Assembly: GCA_012184525.1 (NCBI GenBank)
Contig: WOFQ01000001.1
Coordinates: 124,001 to 188,000 of the forward strand
Direction of reading: 5' to 3'
DNA: 64,000 nt
Source of the DNA: Xenoacremonium recifei
Lineage: Eukaryota > Ascomycota > Sordariomycetes > Hypocreales > Nectriaceae
Every line of letters starts with the position of its first letter. Within the stretch, counting starts at the first letter, position 1. The notes beneath the pieces were generated by a model that made no database searches, was not told the origin of the DNA, and was given only the letters and a program-made list of their open reading frames with translations. Both the position numbers and the translations under genes were made by a program. Below are positions 10,869 through 22,740 of this stretch, one piece after another.

Positions 10869-11465
10869 GAGGAAATGGTGCAGGTTCAGCATGATAGATA
10901 GATTATTGTAATTTCCAGGGGATGGATATCCCCACCATTCTAGAAGAGCGCTTTGTTAGGGAATATTAAGCTTAATTCAACACTTGCAGCTGGGGCTAAG
11001 CACTTGAGAGTGGTTCGTATTTTGTAAAAATCCAAGCATGAATGGTTCAATAAATGAAAATTGGAACGATATGCTCTGCGTCTTGGAGACGCGGCTGTTG
11101 ATCCTCACCAACACAATCTAGCCCCGGTCAACTCTCAGGATGAAGACAATTGGTTTCGGCGAATTCGATATATCAAGCAGTATATAGAAGCCAAGACTCG
11201 ATTTTGATCACATAATCCAAATCCAACTCAGATCGGATCAGTAAAATGCCAAGTCCGGCAGTCTCCGGCATCCCGTCTCAGTGACGCACCTCTGCACGTG
11301 ATTTTGTACCCCCACCCGACACCGGAAACGTCCCCCTGATCGATCCTTATCAGATGATCTGATAAAAAAAACCTCACAGAAGCTCCGCGGCATCGACTCG
11401 CAGACCTCCTTCTCCCACGCGGCCGCTCCCACCAAGCAGACGACGACACCAGCGAGACGCCGACC
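10869..11465. other. Spacer and ferric reductase promoter
   Basis: About 600 bases without a gene. It holds the PhiA-like 3' region and the promoter of the ferric reductase. A CCAAT box on the minus strand (ATTGG at 11149-11153) and the palindromic GATA site listed separately are the notable elements. Confidence 0.55.
11347..11365. promoter_or_regulatory. Palindromic SreA-type GATA iron box
   Basis: The sequence is TTATCAGAT, one G, then ATCTGATAA. It is a perfect 19-base inverted repeat of two ATCTGATAA sites, 101 bases before the ferric reductase ATG. ATCWGATAA is the established binding site of fungal iron-responsive GATA repressors (SreA in Aspergillus, SRE in Neurospora, Sre1 in Histoplasma). 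I infer repression of the downstream gene when iron is plentiful. Confidence 0.75.
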
Positions 11466-13988
11466 ATGAGGATCGCGCCCTCGCTTCGTGTCGCCCTCTC
11501 GCTGTGCGCGCTATGGCTCTCCCCGGTCGCGGCCCGGGGCGGCTCCCCCGCGCAGATCTGCTTCGAGGCGTGTCAGAACGCGCTGCGGCCGGTGCACTTC
11601 GATGACATGTTCTGGAACCAGACCGGGCTGAACAAGACGTGCCACAGCCTTCGGGCCATGACCTCGCTGTACTTGTGTCTGAGGGAGCACTGCATGCCCG
11701 AGGCCCGCGAGGTGGGACTGGGTCCGTTGAATGAGACCTGTCAGGAGAAGGCGTTCACAGCAATTCCTCCGTTTGAGTTCATTGGGAACTACAGTGACGA
11801 AGATGTGTCAAATATCCGGAGAGTTGAGCGAGATGAAACTACGAAATCTCTCACCTTTCGAGAGATCGTCTTGCCTTCAGACCACTACTTCAAGGTCTGG
11901 TGGGAAACTCTTGTATGAATGAGATATCCCACACCCTTGCTTTCCACTTACACCCGTGCTGATCGTCGTACCAGGATGCCATCACTTACGTTCACGAGTA
12001 TCACTTCACATACGGGTTTGTCTCACCACAACCTTGTCGTTGTTACATCCCTTGCTGACACATTCAAGCGCTGCCATGGTTGTATTCTGGGCCGTTGCCG
12101 TCGCCATCGGGCTGACAACCCACGTCATCAACGCCATATCCAACTTGGAGTCCTTCCAAAAACCATCAATGCCTCTTCAAAAGGCCTGGGACTTCTATGC
12201 ATGGCTCAGTGGCACCATCACTGTGCCAGCCACCTTCGGCTATCGATGCGCACAGAAGATCGGCTGGGGCACCGTGCCACCTCGGATCCAGAGTCTCACG
12301 ATCCTCGCGTTCATCGTGATAAACATTGCCTTCAGCATCCACGGATACCGCTTCGTGACGGAGAACATATAGTATGCAACCATTGACTGGAGACCATCTG
12401 GCTCGTGGAACGGTGAGCTGACTTGCATCTTAGTTTCCCAACTCTGGATCGACAAGTACTGCGTTACCTGTCAGACCGCACTGGCATCATATCATTCGCC
12501 AACTTTCCACTGATATGGCTGTTTGGGATGCGTAACAACGTTCTCATGTGGCTGACAGGATGGGACTTTGGAACGTACAACAACTTCCACCGATGGGTAG
12601 CCCGAGTGGCGACTGTCCAAGCCATCGTTCACTCCATCGGATACACCGTGCTGATCTACAAAGGTGAGAATTATCCAGTGTTCCGAGGAGTTGACATAGA
12701 ACTAATCTCCGAAATAGATGGCGGATGGGAGATGTTCCTCTACTGGTGGTCTCTGATGTTCTTCTGGGCAGGCGAAATTGTAAGCCCAGACTTGGAACCC
12801 GTCCCCATCACCAGCATGTACTAACAACTAGCAGGCCACCATCCTGATGTCACTACTTATGGGTCTTTCTGCATATTGGATCCGACGACAGCATTACGAA
12901 ACATTCCTTATCATCCACATCGTCATGTCGATTATTATCCTGCTCACGATGCTTGGGTAAGTGTATCACAAACTACTTCGATGCAAAACACCGCTGACTA
13001 ACTTCTCAGCCACGTCTCAATATTCGACGGCATGTTCGATCCTCTCTTCTGGATACCGGTCGTAATTTGGGTCGCCGACCGGGTCCTCCGCGGCCTACGC
13101 ATCCTCGCCTTCAGCCGCAAATTCTGGAACACCCACGCCACCGCCACCTTCAACCCCTCCTCCAACATCATCCGCCTCAACATCCCCTGGAGCTCGAGCT
13201 TCTACAAACCCGCAGCGGGCACGTACTATTACCTCCACGTGCTGGGGGGTCCGCGCTTCTGGGAGAGCCACCCCTTCACAGTCGCAAGCGTCGTTGACCA
13301 TGGCGAGTCAGTGGCGAAACTTATGGGAGAGCAGGTTCCCCTCTTAGAAGAAGATGAGAGCGACCCGAGATCCAATGCCATGGATATGGACACCATCGAC
13401 GACGATTCTTGTTCAATGACGTTCCTCATTCGGCCATACGACGGATTTACATCTCGTCTTCGAGACATGGCCGCTGAGTCCTGGCCCAAGAAGGTACCTC
13501 TACGCGTGCTCGTGGACGGACCATATGGCCACACGCAACCGTTCCACCACTTCGAGAACATCGTCTTCGTAGTTGGGGGCAGCGGGATCGTCGTACCGCT
13601 CTCATACTTACAAATACTCACAAACTCCTCATCGCCTCCAAGAGTGCAGATCCACTGGGCCGTCCGAGAGCCCGCCTTCGCCTGGGAAGTTCTCCAGAAC
13701 GATATCGACGAAGCCATCGGATGCAATAACCTCTCAGTTGAGGTACATCTCACATCTCATGCCATAGACGATATGCAGGAGTGGCCGCCGCAAGTCACCT
13801 TGCGCCATGGGCGTATTGATGCAGAATCGGTGATCCTGGCAGCCAGAGCGAAGACCGAGGGAGAGAGCCTTGCAGTTGTAGCGTGCGGTCCGGGGCAGAT
13901 GGCGGATGATGCCCGAAGGACAGTAGCGCGTCTACTGGGAAGGGGCTCAACTAGGATAGAATACTTCGAAGAAAGCTTTCAGTGGTAA
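11466..13988 (+). CDS. Ferric/cupric metalloreductase, FRE family
   Basis: Seven exons: 11466-11912, 11975-12015, 12069-12371, 12434-12663, 12718-12779, 12835-12956, 13010-13988, giving 727 residues. A signal peptide (about residues 1-24) precedes a luminal or extracellular Cys-containing segment. The ferric reductase transmembrane core follows, with paired heme histidines spaced for bis-heme binding: H in NNFHRWVARV and IVHSIGY, then FLIIHIVM and LGHVSIFDG. The cytoplasmic part has the FAD motif ESHPFTVAS and NADPH motifs VVGGSGIVVPLSY and ACGPGQMADDAR. The enzyme moves electrons from NADPH across the plasma membrane to reduce Fe(III) or Cu(II) for uptake. The upstream SreA-type palindrome supports an iron role. 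NADPH oxidases share the fold but lack this N-terminal layout. Confidence 0.92.
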
Positions 13989-14322
13989 ATTCGCATCTAG
14001 AATCACATAGAACATACAGCATAGCGTCATAGCATTGGGTACATTTACAAATATAAACAATATTTACAGAAAAGACCTTGTGTCAGCTTGCAATGCTCAG
14101 CAATTAGCTAGTATGGGTACATTCACAAGACACAGGCACAATTCAGGACTTAATATGTTTGATGATACGTTATTCATTCTGATACGAACTTCTTATTTAC
14201 ACATTCATTAACACAGCCCCATGCTGTGCCACTCCTCCGCCTTCAGGGTATAGATGATTTGGTTATGTAATGATTTTCAGCGTTAACATTGAACCACCAA
14301 TGCGGGAAAGCAAGGGTGTTTC
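13989..14322. other. Convergent 3' spacer
   Basis: These 334 bases lie between the convergent ferric reductase and hexose transporter genes. They are AT-rich and presumably hold both 3' UTRs. No gene or repeat is visible. Confidence 0.5.
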
Positions 14323-16127
14323 TTAGACGGCAGAGTTGCGGTGCTCGCCCTCCTCAACAAGAGACTTCTCGATGTAGTCACCCGCGCCAATGGTGCTGGC
14401 GAAGGTGGTATGAGGCTTCCACTTGCCAGACTGGCGGGGAGTGCACTCTTCCATCATCTTGTCGACCTGCTCAAGAGAGAGACCCTTGGTCTCGGGGACC
14501 AAGAAGTAGCTGTAGACGAAAGCGCAGGTGCAGAGACCACCCCAGATGAAGAAGACAGACGACTTCAGGTCACCCTTGTCGGTATCCACCATGTAGGGGG
14601 TGATGACGGCAATGATGGTGTTCCAGAGCCAGTTGGAGGCAGTGGACAGACCGACACCACGCGAACGGATGGGGAGAGGGAAGATCTCGCCAATGACGAT
14701 CCAGGCACCAGGGCCCCAGGTAGAGGCGAAGAAGAAGATGAAGATGGCGATGAAGGCAACCTGGGCGTTGACAGCAGCCAAGTTGTTGGCTATGTCCTTG
14801 CTGGAGTCGTTGGGGTCGGGATGGGTGTGGTTGAAGCCGACAGTGACACCAACGATGGCGACGATGAACTGGCAGACCAACATGCCGAAGGCACCGAGAA
14901 TGAGGATGGTTCGTCGGCCGAATCGCTCAACAGTCCAGAAGGACAGGGGAGTGGAGCATACGTTGACGAGGGTGAAGATCAGAGACATGAGGAAGGAGTT
15001 CGAGATGGCACCAGTCGACTGGAGGAAGGGAGTCGAGTAGTAGAAGATGAAGTTGACACCGGTCCTGAGGATCACAGTTAGAGGCATGTTGGCGGGATGA
15101 ATCGGAGAAAGCTTCTACTTACCACTGCTGCATCATCTGGAGAGAGGTACCGAGGATGGTTCGTCGGAGGTTAGACTTGCCATCCCAGAGGCCGCCCTTG
15201 AAGCAGTTGGCCCAGCTGCCGAACCAGGTGGTGTCGGGGATCAGAGCACGCTCGTACTCCTCGTTGGCGATAATTTCAGAAAGCTCAGTCTGGACGAAGC
15301 GAGAGTCCTTGGGCTGGCCACGGACGCGAGACAGGGCGAGGGCGGCATCTTCGATGCGACCCTTCTTGACGAAGTAACGAGGTGAGTCGGGGAGGAAAAG
15401 GAGACCGAAGCCCAGGATGAAGGCCCAGATGAATTGGAGACCAATGGGAATACGGTAGGAGCTGCGGTTGGGCTTGTTCTCGGTGCCGTAGACGACGCAG
15501 GAGGCCAGGAGCAGACCGATGGTGATGCAGAACTGGTAACCAGCAACGAGGGCGCCACGAACTTTGCGGGGGCACTAAAAGGCGGGAGTGTTAGATGGCG
15601 GCTCATGGCGGCGAGGTGGGCCAGCGACTTACAATCTCAGACATGTACAGAATAACAATGGCGGATTCGAAACCGACACCGACACCGGCAATGAGACGGC
15701 CAGAGACGATGGCACCGAGAGCACTGCCCTCACCAGTGATCATCTGAATGACAACACCGAGAGCGTAGATGCAGCAACCAATGATGACAGTCCATTTTCG
15801 GCCAATCCAGTCGGCAACATCACCGGCAATGATGGCACCGAAGAAGGTACCGCAGGAGAGAATAGAGACGATCAGAGAGGAGTGGCTGGAAGTGAGCGTG
15901 TCTCGGCCGGTGCCCTCGACAAGGTGGATGAAGACCTTGGAGCCGTTGACACCGTTGATGTAACCAGAGTCGTAACCGAAGAAGATACCACCGAAAGAGG
16001 CGAAGGCGCAGAGCAGATAGGCCTTCCAGGTGACGGGAGCCTCAATCTGCTCGACGTTGTGGGCAGTCTGGAGGGCGACGGACTCCTTGCGCCCCTCAGA
16101 GACTGGAGCGTCCTCGGGAGCACCCAT
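14323..16127 (-). CDS. MFS hexose transporter (sugar porter family)
   Basis: Exons on the minus strand: 16127-15633, 15574-15123 and 15064-14323, for 562 residues with about 12 membrane segments. Sugar porter signatures are present: GGIFFGYDSGYINGV in the first segment, DWIGRKWT, RLIAGVGVGFESAIVILYMS with E and CPRKVRG following, PDSPRYFVKKGR, a QQW-TGVNFIFYY motif that the second intron splits at W, WERFGRRT-like VERFGRRTIL, and PETKGLSLEQVD near the C-terminus. It resembles fungal hexose and xylose transporters of the plasma membrane. Which sugar and what affinity cannot be told from sequence. The frame stays open to an ATG at 16217. I prefer MGAPEDAP at 16127, since the 30 upstream residues look like untranslated leader. 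The upstream region has CreA-type motifs, consistent with carbon control. Confidence 0.9.
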
Positions 16128-19100
16128 GGTGATGGCGGGCTTAGAGCCGAGGGCTGATGAGGATGTTGTTGTTAATTGGTACTGGGAATCGTGGTACCAG
16201 GGCGTGGAACAAGACACGGGATGATCTTGTCTTGGGTGGTGAAGATTGTTGTTGGTGGAGGAGGAAGGTTGAGGGAAGAGGCAAGTGAGAACTGGCTGAT
16301 CGACACAGTCAAGACATTGTTCGAGAGAAGGGGCGGACGAGGTCTCTATTTAATTTCGACGGGGGAAGGAGCCCTGGGAGCGCGACTCGCACGAGGAAGG
16401 CACGAGGGAGGGAAGGAGCGACGGGCTGGACTCGCGAATCACGGACAGGAGCACAAGACAGGCAAGAGCAGCGTGGACCCGCGGATCCATGCAGAATTCG
16501 CATCTCCATCACGCATCGTGGCTTGATGGAACCATCCATCCAGGCCAGACCGGCGGCGATGATGCCCCAGATCCATGGCTCGGGGCCAGACAGGAGACAA
16601 TGAAGAGAAGAGTCAGCGGTACGTACACCTCCGTCCTGACGGAACGCACACCCCCCGGCCGGCCGGCCTGCCGCGTGCGTGCCACACTAATCGCGTGTCT
16701 CTGCCTCCAGGAATGTCTCGAATCGCCCACGACGACGATGACCACGACGCTGACGGCCGCCCCTCGTTACACCCCAGCGCCTGGCCGGAGACTCGCTCGT
16801 CTGGGGAAATCCCGTGGGGATTCTGCTGCCAGAAGCGCGGCCTGCACGCCCCCCGGAGCGCCCCCCGTGGTGGTGGTGGTCGGGTGGCCCGCCCGCTACG
16901 AGGTAAGGCCGATATACCGTTGGAAAAGAAGCGCCGAGAAGGGCCGTCGTCGTCCTCGACCGTTGCTCCAGTGTGGCCGTTGGACCGCAGATTCGCAGGT
17001 CAAGTGACATGGGTCCGGCCCAGGGTCCGGCCTTGGGGCCTCTCCCGGCTGCGGGTTTGGCGGGGAAGGCCTCCCAATGGGCGAATTTTCGGTCGTATTC
17101 GACACACTCCTCCAGCAGGGCCTTGCATCCGCGTCCTGTGGTTTGCTGCATGGGGTTGCTGTAATTGACCGAGCTGAAGCACACGAGCTGCTGCGAATCC
17201 ACGACCCCTTGCGGAGGAGGGGAAACCCCGTGGCTCACATCCCATGGGGAGAGCTGGGCTGGGCTGGCCCAGAGTCTGGAGATAGTCTCGACGTTTTCGG
17301 TGCCCTTTTCGGAGGAATGCTTGATGCTGAGCAGGACTCGAGACCGCTGGCGACCCCCGACGACACGGGCAGAGCGACGAAAAGCACTTTGGCACTTGAC
17401 CCCGGTCACCGCGACAGGGAACGGCTCCCGGAGAATTACAGGCCAGCCAACGAACGAGCTTGCATGGCCAAAGCTGGGGAAAGCCGCCAGAGCACTGTGA
17501 GCTCCTCGGCTTGGCGCTGCTCAGTCTCATGGGATGCTCCTCGCTTCGAGCGCCACAGCGTCACCATCGCATGCAGTTGCTTGCCGCCAAGCCAGTCGAT
17601 CCCCCCCTGCACTATTCGCTGGCCATGATCGTTGCTTTGTCTGTAAGTCAGTCCAGCATCGTCAATCACTAACTAGCTACGGGACAGTGCGCGCGCCCAT
17701 GCCTCCCGTGTGCATGTGCGGAATGGAATCAATCCATGCGGTTCACTCGATCGAGACACCATCTTTCTGAATACGACATCCAACAGCACCCGCGCCTGTG
17801 CTTGGGTTGCACGACAGCGCCGAGGCGTTATCGTTGGATGCCCGATGGAACGCCCATGTCACATTCAATCAATCCTCTGCTGCACCGATATTGTTGTGTT
17901 TCAGCCATAATCTGGCTGGGCGGGAATCTGGGCGGCGGTTATTCCCGTCGAGTCTCGCAGGTCATACCCGGCGCGCACTGTCTCTTTGGTTCTCTTGACT
18001 CAGCCAAGCAGATCTCTCTTCAACGTGCGTTTCCGCGTCTGTCTCTCCCTCGCGTGGCGACCCGTCGACACTGTGTTGATCTTTTGCCGCAACCGTAAGT
18101 AAGCTTCGAAAGAGACTCAGATTCAAGGTTTTCCAATGTCACGCGGCAGCCACGAACAGGAACAGGGAGTCCATGCGAGTCAACGGGTAACGGCAAACCG
18201 CGGGTCTCGATTCCGCGAGTCGAGTTCGAGTTCGCACTGTAATCTGGACCAAGGACCCGACGATGATCAGCCAGTTGCTGCTATTCAGGCATGTGGACGG
18301 AGGGCGCCACTTTTGTCATTGGGAGGGCATGATGCTGCCGCCAACCGAAGCCTCTGCTGCTCGCTGTCACAACCCATCACCAATCCTCCAGATGCTGACT
18401 CGGCCGCTGAGTGGACAGTGCACGCCCTGCTCATTTCCATGCTCAATCCAGGGATAGCTTCGTCGGGCCAGACGCGTTAGGCCCCCTCAGAACGACCCAC
18501 TGGCTGGTCCTAGCACGCTGCAAACCTGCTCCTCCATCAGAGTACCGCCGAAGTGCCAGGCCCCGTGACCTGAAGACATCGTCGACGGTGGGCTGCTCGA
18601 AGCCCGGACGAACATGCGAGGAAACGGCCATCAGCTCCGCCCGTCGGCTGTGGCTGTTTTGGCACATTAGTCAAAACTCTCCAAGCAAGACGCCTCCATT
18701 CCCGAAGCCACGGCTCCCATCTGGTGCTACCCGTTTTGGGGGCTTCGGCCGAGTCCTTTCGGCCCTTACCCACAGCCTCAGATCATGGAATTGCACCTGA
18801 TGAGGCTGGATTTTCTTCCCCTTTGGTAAGCACTTCCACTTCCCCAGCTGTCAGAGACTTCTCCAGGGAAACATCCTCGGCTCTGACTAGCGTCCTTCTC
18901 CCTTTGGGGACGGCATTCTCCGGTCTAACCAATATTTCGGGGCCCCGACCTTGTGATCCCCAATCCCCCCCGGCGAAACTAGCAACATGGGCTTCTTTCA
19001 GAGCATACCACACTCTGCCGGTAGCGCCCGAAATCAGTCATAACAACTAAAGAGTTTTCGCAACTGACGGTAGCGACCGTCTTTAGTTCTGCCAGCAATG

Positions 19101-20100
19101 GACTGTCAACTCATGATCTGTTCGACCTATGACTGCACTAGTTGGGCTTCCTCATCAGTCGCAAATTCCTTTCGGGTCTGCCCATGACAGCATTGGCGCC
19201 GCATCTGGATACACCCCCGGACTAGCTGCTCTGGCCGGAACGCCCACCCCTTCCGGCCAGTCATGCAACAACACTTGTAAACCATCGTTGCTATGGCGGT
19301 AGCGAAGTGTCAGAAATGCATCTTTCTGGCATAGCAACATCAAAAACTCTCTTCAGTAGAGTTTCAATCGCTTCTTCAGAGTGCGGGCGCCCGCATGTCC
19401 CTGAAGCATGGCGCCGTGGTGCCATGGGGAAGCCCTCCATCATCTCGGGGAAACCCCAGAAATTCGCCGAGATAGCTGCTGCAACTGGCCCGTCAGCCCA
19501 ACGATAGCTCCCCAACAGCGTCCCTCCGCAGAAGCCCAGGTTGGAGAAATTCGCGCGGCGTATTGGCGTATTGGCAAGCTGCGTTGGAAGTCTCGGCCTT
19601 GCTGCAGCCCTTGAACTGGTGCTGGAGCGGGCGCCGAGAGGTGCTCCTCGGCCCTTCTCTGCAGGTAAGACTCAGTATCGCGTTCGATTATATCTCGGCG
19701 AGAATGCTCTTGTCGAGGTGTGCATCGCATGCAAGCCATCGGCCTTGGTACGGCGTTGATAGATATTTCCAAATCGTGTGCGGCCGAAATCCAAACTGAT
19801 CCTACGTGGATCCCGCAGGAGTGTCGGATCGCCTCGAGTACAGCTGGTGATCGACAAGGTCCCCTTACAGCTCGATTAATTTGCCTCTATACAGATCGAG
19901 ATCTCGCCCGCTAGACGTGCATAGATTAGCGTGTACGGTAGCATTGGCCCTTGATGTGTCACTGTGTGGTATTGCAACCCAGCCAGCCTACCCAGTTAAA
20001 CCAGGTACCCGAGGAATAGGGGTCAGCAAGTGGCGAAGGACCACTCGAGACCTTTGCGAGACAGAAAGGGAAGGTGTCTAGACTCTAAATGACATTTCAT
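16128..20100. other. GC-rich gene-less region upstream of hexose transporter
   Basis: About 4 kb in which every reading frame is arbitrary. Long frames of up to 240 codons overlap on both strands, as expected from high GC content and few stop codons. None has a domain, plausible codon pattern or splice structure I recognise. SYGGRG motifs, the CreA carbon repressor consensus, occur at 16801-16806, 16814-16819 and 17212-17217, upstream of the divergent transporter. They are 0.7-1.1 kb from its ATG, and such motifs are also expected by chance in GC-rich DNA. A non-coding RNA cannot be excluded. Confidence 0.45.
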
Positions 20101-21723
20101 TGGACCTTCATCTCCTTGCGGCAACGGTGAACGTCCCATTGCCACTTGCAAGGGTTGAGACAGCACCTACATGTGCTCGCCCCGGTTGTATCGGATGCCT
20201 CGGCCTCAACCACGTTTATGTACATGCGAACACGCAGATCTATTTTTGAAGCTTATATCAGCTAATGAAGCATAAATGAACGTTTGCATATTACCGGTCC
20301 TATATGTTTGGCGCGCGTTGAATGGTTTAGCGCAGTTATGCTGGCGTTAAAGTGGTTGAAGCCATCAAATGGTTAACGTAACTACAGGAAACCAGACTTC
20401 AACTTTTATGGATTGACTAAAGCATAGCAAATCCCTCATTAACGTGAAACTTAAGTGATTGGCCTTTATTCCTGTCTCATTGTTCCCCCTTGGCCAGTTT
20501 TTGGCAGTGAAAATGGGTGCATATATATGCTCAACCAGCAGGCCCAGCTAATGTCCTATGTCCAATTAATCCATAACTAGTAATGAGAAGACAGATACTC
20601 ACTCTTAGGCAATACTTACGAAACTACATACTCGTATTAGAAGATTTTTCTTGTTTGATCTGCGAGTGTCGGTCGCAAGTTGTGGTTTATCCTCCCTACC
20701 CTGGACTGCTTTGATGGAAGCTGGCTTTGGATGTCTAAAACGTGGGGGAAAGTCTATATACTTATTTTCATTTTAATCTTATTATGCAAATTTATTTCTT
20801 ATATATAAATTCTTTGCTTTTTCACAGAGGGCTATGTTTTGCCTTTATATTTAAGTTCGCTTTCCTCGGGGAATTTATTGTACATTTCGTTTTCATAATA
20901 TAATATAGATGTCATACTGGTCATTACTATTCCTTACCAACTAATAAAGTTCTGTAAATATTGAACAGTAAAAGCAACATTTTACTCCTATTTCCAGCTT
21001 ATTGATTGGATCATACCTTTCTTTGCGCGACTATGAATGTGATTTTGTTCAGTCACTGCCAGGAGAACCGATACTCGAGCAGAGCGTGACTCTAGATTCA
21101 CTTTGATCTCAGGGTGATGTCTTCATTTATTAGTTTCTCTATCTTCATGATTTTCTCATCTATAGTCCTAGTCTGGAAAGAGAAGAGAATTATTTGTTCA
21201 AGCAACTGGAAATAGCCATAGCCAGAATACTCCGTAGTGTCAAAACTAAACTGGGGCGCTTCGGAAGTGGCCTCACCCCATCACGGGTTAGCCAAGAATT
21301 GAGCCAAGAACTGACAATGGCGATTCTTCGCGTTTCTAGAGAGCGGAAATACAAATCGGTCGTAATATCCATACCACGTGGACGTAATTGGGCAATCATG
21401 CCAAGCTTTAGCTCGAGTCCCCAGGTTAATAATATCATGAGATATGGATGACGCGCGCGGCATAGACCGAATGGCAATCAAGAGGCGGGGCGACTAGAGT
21501 TCTAGAAACGACTCATTTGACGCTCCCTGACGTGATTGATCTCCTCATCGTCACCACTCGCCAGGATGCGCGCTTCCTCGCGGCTGTATTCCCCTCGTGA
21601 CCAAAATGCAGCGTAGGCAGAAACTTGAGTGATCATCGTCGATGAGCTGTTGCTGCCTCTCCCCTACACCAAGCGAGTTCAGTCAATCAATACCAATCGT
21701 CCCAGTCCCCCGTGACTCTCAAG
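20101..21723. other. AT-rich gene-less region
   Basis: Composition changes sharply near 20.2 kb. From about 20240 to 21180 the DNA is AT-rich with runs such as TTATATATAAATTC, then returns to average before the gene at 21724. No gene is visible. Near 21290-21312 a short tandem direct repeat (AGCCAAGAATTG / AGCCAAGAACTG) lies in open frames on both strands, which I do not accept as genes. The last 200 bases are the promoter of the MDR oxidoreductase. Confidence 0.45.
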
Positions 21724-22740
21724 ATGACAGAAACAATGCGAGAATGGCGCTCTGCTGGTCCAGGGCCCATCGGCAAGACGCTGAAGCTCATTGAAGACGC
21801 GCCGCGCCCGCCAAAGACGCTGAAAGATGGCCAGATCCTCGTCAAGGTCCTATGTGCAGGGCTGAATCCCGCCGACCACAAATCCATGGAGCTCGGGGTT
21901 GCATCCCGGGCCATCACATCGTTCCCCAAGGTCCCTGGGATGGATCTATGCGGCAAGGTTCTGGAAGCCGCCGCAGATGTGAGCGACACCAAGGCTGGCG
22001 ACCTAGTTATCGCGCGTCTAGCGCCTGGCCAGAAAGCCGGGTCTCTAGCTGAGTATGCAGCCTTGGATCGCGATGGCTACGTGTCCCTGCCACAGGACTT
22101 TGATCCTGTCCAGGCTGCAGGAGCTGCCACTGCAGCGATGACGGCGTACGAGACAATCTCTCCCCACGTCAAGGAGGGAGACAAGGTCTTCATTAACGGC
22201 GGCTCTGGCGGGGTCGGCACGTTTGGCATCCAGATCGCAAAGGCCCTTGGATGTCATGTCACCGTCACCTGCTCGACAGCAAAGGCCGAACTCTGCAAGA
22301 AACTTGGCGCCGACGAGATCCTGGACTACAAGACAACCGACATCATCGCCGAACTAGCCAAGAAAGGACAGGTCTTCCATCTCGCCGTCGACAACATCAG
22401 CAACTCTCCGCCAAACCTCTATTCCTCATGCCATCACTTTCTTATTCCAAACGCCAAGTTTATTCTCGTGGGTGGCGCTGTGTCGTTTAGCAGCGCGACG
22501 AGCATTGCTCGCAGCATCCTCCTCCCGTCATTCTTAGGTGGCGGTAAGCGGAAGCTTGTGATCTTCCTGGTGAAGAATAACAGGACAGACCTGGAGCATA
22601 TCACGAAGTGGCTCGTGGAGGGCAAAATCAAGACCGTTGTTGATTCTACGTACTCGTTCAAGGAGACACCGGAGGCGTTCGAGCACTTGAAGAAGGGTTC
22701 GTGTGCGGGCAAGGTTGTAGTTCGGGTTTCGGAGAATTGA
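21724..22740 (+). CDS. MDR-family zinc-free quinone/enoyl reductase
   Basis: Intronless gene for 338 residues. It belongs to the medium-chain dehydrogenase/reductase superfamily, quinone oxidoreductase or enoyl reductase branch. The GroES-like N-terminal part has DGQILVKVLCAGLNPADHK and VPGMDLCGKVLE. The nucleotide site GGSGGVGTFGIQIAKALG (about residues 160-178) binds NADPH, and GADEILDYK follows. The zinc-binding cysteine cluster of alcohol dehydrogenases is missing, so it likely reduces an activated C=C bond or quinone. Similar proteins act as trans-enoyl reductases in polyketide clusters and as stand-alone detoxifying reductases. It precedes a DHA2 transporter by 495 bases on the same strand. 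I chose the ATG at 21724; a GTG four codons upstream is in frame but improbable. Confidence 0.85.
   Translation: MTETMREWRSAGPGPIGKTLKLIEDAPRPPKTLKDGQILVKVLCAGLNPADHKSMELGVASRAITSFPKVPGMDLCGKVLEAAADVSDTKAGDLVIARLAPGQKAGSLAEYAALDRDGYVSLPQDFDPVQAAGAATAAMTAYETISPHVKEGDKVFINGGSGGVGTFGIQIAKALGCHVTVTCSTAKAELCKKLGADEILDYKTTDIIAELAKKGQVFHLAVDNISNSPPNLYSSCHHFLIPNAKFILVGGAVSFSSATSIARSILLPSFLGGGKRKLVIFLVKNNRTDLEHITKWLVEGKIKTVVDSTYSFKETPEAFEHLKKGSCAGKVVVRVSEN

Noticed and set aside
14341..15081. 246-codon plus-strand frame rich in Gly, Asp and Glu
   Set aside because: It is the antisense shadow of the hexose transporter exon 3, whose sense frame has clear MFS motifs.
16127..16217. Longer start for the hexose transporter
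   Set aside because: The frame is open, but the 30 extra residues are Ser/Thr-rich leader-like sequence, and MGAPEDAP is the better start.
16687..17409. 240-codon minus-strand frame in the GC-rich gap
   Set aside because: It overlaps equally long frames on the other strand (16575-17168, 17077-17628), has no domain, and is Arg/Gly/Pro biased as expected from GC-rich non-coding DNA.
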